From assembly GCF_002843175.1 (NCBI RefSeq), contig NZ_PJEO01000049.1, positions 52,342 to 116,341 on the forward strand: a stretch of DNA of 64,000 bases, given 5' to 3'. The stretch comes from Confluentibacter flavum (lineage in GTDB: Bacteria; Bacteroidota; Bacteroidia; Flavobacteriales; Flavobacteriaceae). The notes below the pieces were generated by a model. The model was not told the DNA's origin. It worked only from the letters and a program-made list of their open reading frames with translations, and did no database searches. This document shows positions 62,488-64,000 of the stretch, piece by piece. A program made the translations under genes and the position numbers. Position 1 is the first letter of the stretch; the number at the start of each line of letters is the position of its first letter.

Positions 62488-62634
62488 TTTTTTATTGTTT
62501 TGAGAACACAGGCTATTATTCATTGAAGTTGGCACTATACCTGTCCAGTCAGGACATTGTGTATGTGCAGGAGAGCCCCGTCAAAATAAAACGTTCCTTG
62601 GGGATAGTAAAGGAAAAAACCGACCCTCTTGAAC
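62488..62634 (+). pseudogene. IS110-type transposase fragment
   Basis: About 50 codons read FENTGYYSLKLALYLSSQDI and then SPVKIKRSLGIVKEKTDPLE, matching the ENTG...KTDxxDA region of the IS110-family N-terminal domain. The fragment is cut by the IS3-type end that follows. Confidence 0.65.
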
Positions 62635-62765
62635 TACCCCCAAAAAGTTAGACACTATTTGGGGGTATTTTTATGGAAAGAAAAGTCAAATACAGTTATG
62701 AATTCAAACTAGAATGTGTTGAATTGGTTTTAAAGAAGCATTTATCAAATCAAACTATTTCTAAA
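62635..62765 (+). mobile_element. Remnant of an IS3-type element (left end and orfA start)
   Basis: TACCCCCAAAAAGTTAGACA at 62635 looks like an IS3-family terminus; TACCCCCAAA is also repeated inverted at 62657-62666. An orfA start at 62673 reads MERKVKYSYEFKLECVELVL and breaks off near 62765, where a different gene begins in the same frame. Confidence 0.6.
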
Positions 62766-63017
62766 ATGATAGAAGTTTTTAAAGCCAACATTACTAAACA
62801 AAAGGAATCAAGAGAAATTCTTGAGAAACTAAATCAAACGTTTCCTAAATATAAAATCAACTTCGATCTTGAAAATTGCGATAACATTTTACGTATTGAA
62901 AACCCAAGCGGGGAAGTTCATAATGACAATGTTATTCAATTAATTAATAATGTTGGGTTTTTTATAGAACCGCTTACAAATGAGTTTCCAGCTGCTGAAA
63001 AACGAATAAAACTATAA
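62766..63017 (+). CDS. Small hypothetical protein fused behind IS remnant
   Basis: From the ATG at 62766 the protein has 83 residues: MIEVFKANITKQKESREILE, then PKYKINFDLENCDNILRIE and VIQLINNVGFFIEPL. It resembles small ferredoxin-fold-like (HMA-like) proteins of flavobacteria with the NFDLEDCDxILRI pattern. The last ten residues (PAAEKRIKL region) do not look native and run up to the IS982 element, so the C-terminus may be altered. The IS3 orfA start lies in frame upstream and could give a chimeric longer product. Confidence 0.55.
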   Translation: MIEVFKANITKQKESREILEKLNQTFPKYKINFDLENCDNILRIENPSGEVHNDNVIQLINNVGFFIEPLTNEFPAAEKRIKL

Positions 63018-63022
63018 TGTAA

Positions 63023-64000
63023 ACCCGTTGTGCATTATGATTTAAAAGAAAAAAGTTGTCCATATTACTGATAATCAGTAAATTGTTTTAGCGATAAAAC
63101 ATTAATTATGAACAACTTAAATGCAAATTACGAAAGAATATTGGAAGTATTACAAAAAATATCAAAAGAACAACTTTTGGACTATCAAAGACGTCGACCG
63201 AAGCTGAGTGATTTGGAACTGATTTGTTTAAGCTTAACAGCTGAATTTATGGGAATAGATAGTGAGAATGATTTATTTAGAAAGCTCCCTGTCATTATTG
63301 CCTCAAAAATAGACAGGAGCGTCTACAATCGAAGAAGACGGAAATTAGTAGGTTACATGGATGATATCCGATTAAGATTAGCCTCTCATTTTAATGAATT
63401 TGAAGATTATTTTATAGTGGACAGTATGCCTTTAGAGGTTTGTAAATTATCACGAAGTTCCCGTTCGAGAGTCTGTAAAGAGGATGCCTATGCTTTTCCT
63501 GACAAAGGCTATTGTGCCTCCCAAGGTTCCAATTATTATGGTTATAAGCTGCACGCCGTCTGTTCTATTAAAGGTGTTTTTCAAAGTGTCGATTTGAGCC
63601 CTGCATCGGTACACGATGTCAATTACCTTAAGGACATTAAAGCACAAATGGGCGATTGCACTTTAATTGGAGATAGAGGGTATCTATCAGCAGAAATACA
63701 GCTCAATTTGTTTGAAACCTGTAACATAAAGCTAAATACACCTATGAGAAGCAATCAAAAAGATTATAAAAAACAACCTTACATTTTCAGAAAAAAGAGA
63801 AAAAGAATAGAGACATTGTTCTCACAATTATGTGACCAATTTATGATAAGACGTAATTATGCCAAGTCTTTTCGAGGATTTAAGACTAGGATCCTATCTA
63901 AAATAGCGGCCCTTACAACAATTCAATATATCAATAAGTTTATTTTTGATAGAAACATCAACAATATTAAAATTAGCATTATTTAAAATGCACAACGAGT
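63023..64000 (+). mobile_element. IS982 family insertion sequence
   Basis: Left inverted repeat ACCCGTTGTGCATTAT (63023-63038) matches the complement of the right end ACTCGTTGTGCATTTT (63985-64000), with the transposase between. The right repeat reaches the window edge, so the flanking duplication cannot be checked. The single ORF is intact, and this is the only apparently complete IS in the window. Confidence 0.88.
63108..63986 (+). CDS. IS982 family transposase
   Basis: A protein of 292 residues, the usual IS982 size. The DDE residues are D105 (FIVDSMPL), D189 (LIGDRGY) and E235 (KRIETLFSQL). FPDKGYCASQGSNYYGYKLH and DLSPASVHDVNYL are typical of the family. It appears complete and so may be active. 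Confidence 0.93.
   Translation: MNNLNANYERILEVLQKISKEQLLDYQRRRPKLSDLELICLSLTAEFMGIDSENDLFRKLPVIIASKIDRSVYNRRRRKLVGYMDDIRLRLASHFNEFEDYFIVDSMPLEVCKLSRSSRSRVCKEDAYAFPDKGYCASQGSNYYGYKLHAVCSIKGVFQSVDLSPASVHDVNYLKDIKAQMGDCTLIGDRGYLSAEIQLNLFETCNIKLNTPMRSNQKDYKKQPYIFRKKRKRIETLFSQLCDQFMIRRNYAKSFRGFKTRILSKIAALTTIQYINKFIFDRNINNIKISII

Overview
The window is AT-rich DNA from a Bacteroidota bacterium, almost certainly a member of the Flavobacteriaceae. Signs are the Bacteroidota promoter form (TTG, 19 bp, TAnnTTTG) in front of the initiator tRNA gene, the near absence of Shine-Dalgarno sequences, a TonB-dependent receptor with an N-terminal carboxypeptidase-regulatory-like domain, a decayed gene with a type IX secretion sorting tail, and IS families common in this group (ISAon1-type, IS982).

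Layout. (1) 1-9300 is ordinary chromosome: DUF983 protein, ABC-F ATPase, an RND/MFP/TolC efflux operon, a secreted leucine-rich-repeat protein and a small CPXCG protein. (2) 9606-9678 is the initiator tRNA-fMet. Its last 44 bp recur at 48466-48509, and 43 bp of it at 50089-50131, while a tyrosine integrase starts 52 bp after the intact tRNA. The simplest reading is a genomic island of about 38.8 kb integrated in tRNA-fMet, followed by a 1.6 kb unit holding a Fic protein between the second and third att copies. A tRNA-Leu(UAG) follows at 50360. (3) 51123-58942 is a partly decayed minus-strand cell-surface polysaccharide locus: a glycoside hydrolase-glycosyltransferase fusion, ABC exporter, glycosyltransferase and pyruvyltransferase-like protein. 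(4) 59341-64000 is a graveyard of IS elements and broken genes ending in an intact IS982 element.

The island is a catabolic one. Its left part (12272-23685) holds a complete 4-hydroxybenzoate/protocatechuate beta-ketoadipate operon, pcaH-pcaG-pcaB-pcaL-pobA-pcaIJ-pcaF, with two gene fusions (enol-lactonase/decarboxylase and CoA-transferase A/B). A divergent PobR-like AraC regulator and a second thiolase plus CoA-transferase set follow.

The right part (24002-47435) looks like a pathway for an aromatic C-glycoside, plausibly a C-glucosyl flavonoid. It has a TonB receptor and two MFS transporters. Two TIM-barrel subunits and two DUF6379-type small subunits of C-glycoside deglycosidase lie in the order alpha-beta-beta-alpha. 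A GMC oxidoreductase is of the kind that makes the 3-keto-C-glycoside. Four further xylose-isomerase-like proteins could process the released sugar. Aglycone-degrading genes follow: extradiol dioxygenase, C-C-type alpha/beta hydrolase, FAD monooxygenase, FAH-family hydrolase, two SDRs, a cupin and a cyclase-family protein. The inferred logic is uptake, 3-oxidation, C-C deglycosylation, A-ring hydroxylation and meta cleavage, then entry of a hydroxybenzoate B-ring into the pca operon on the same island. Family assignments are from sequence recognition alone; substrate and pathway are inference.
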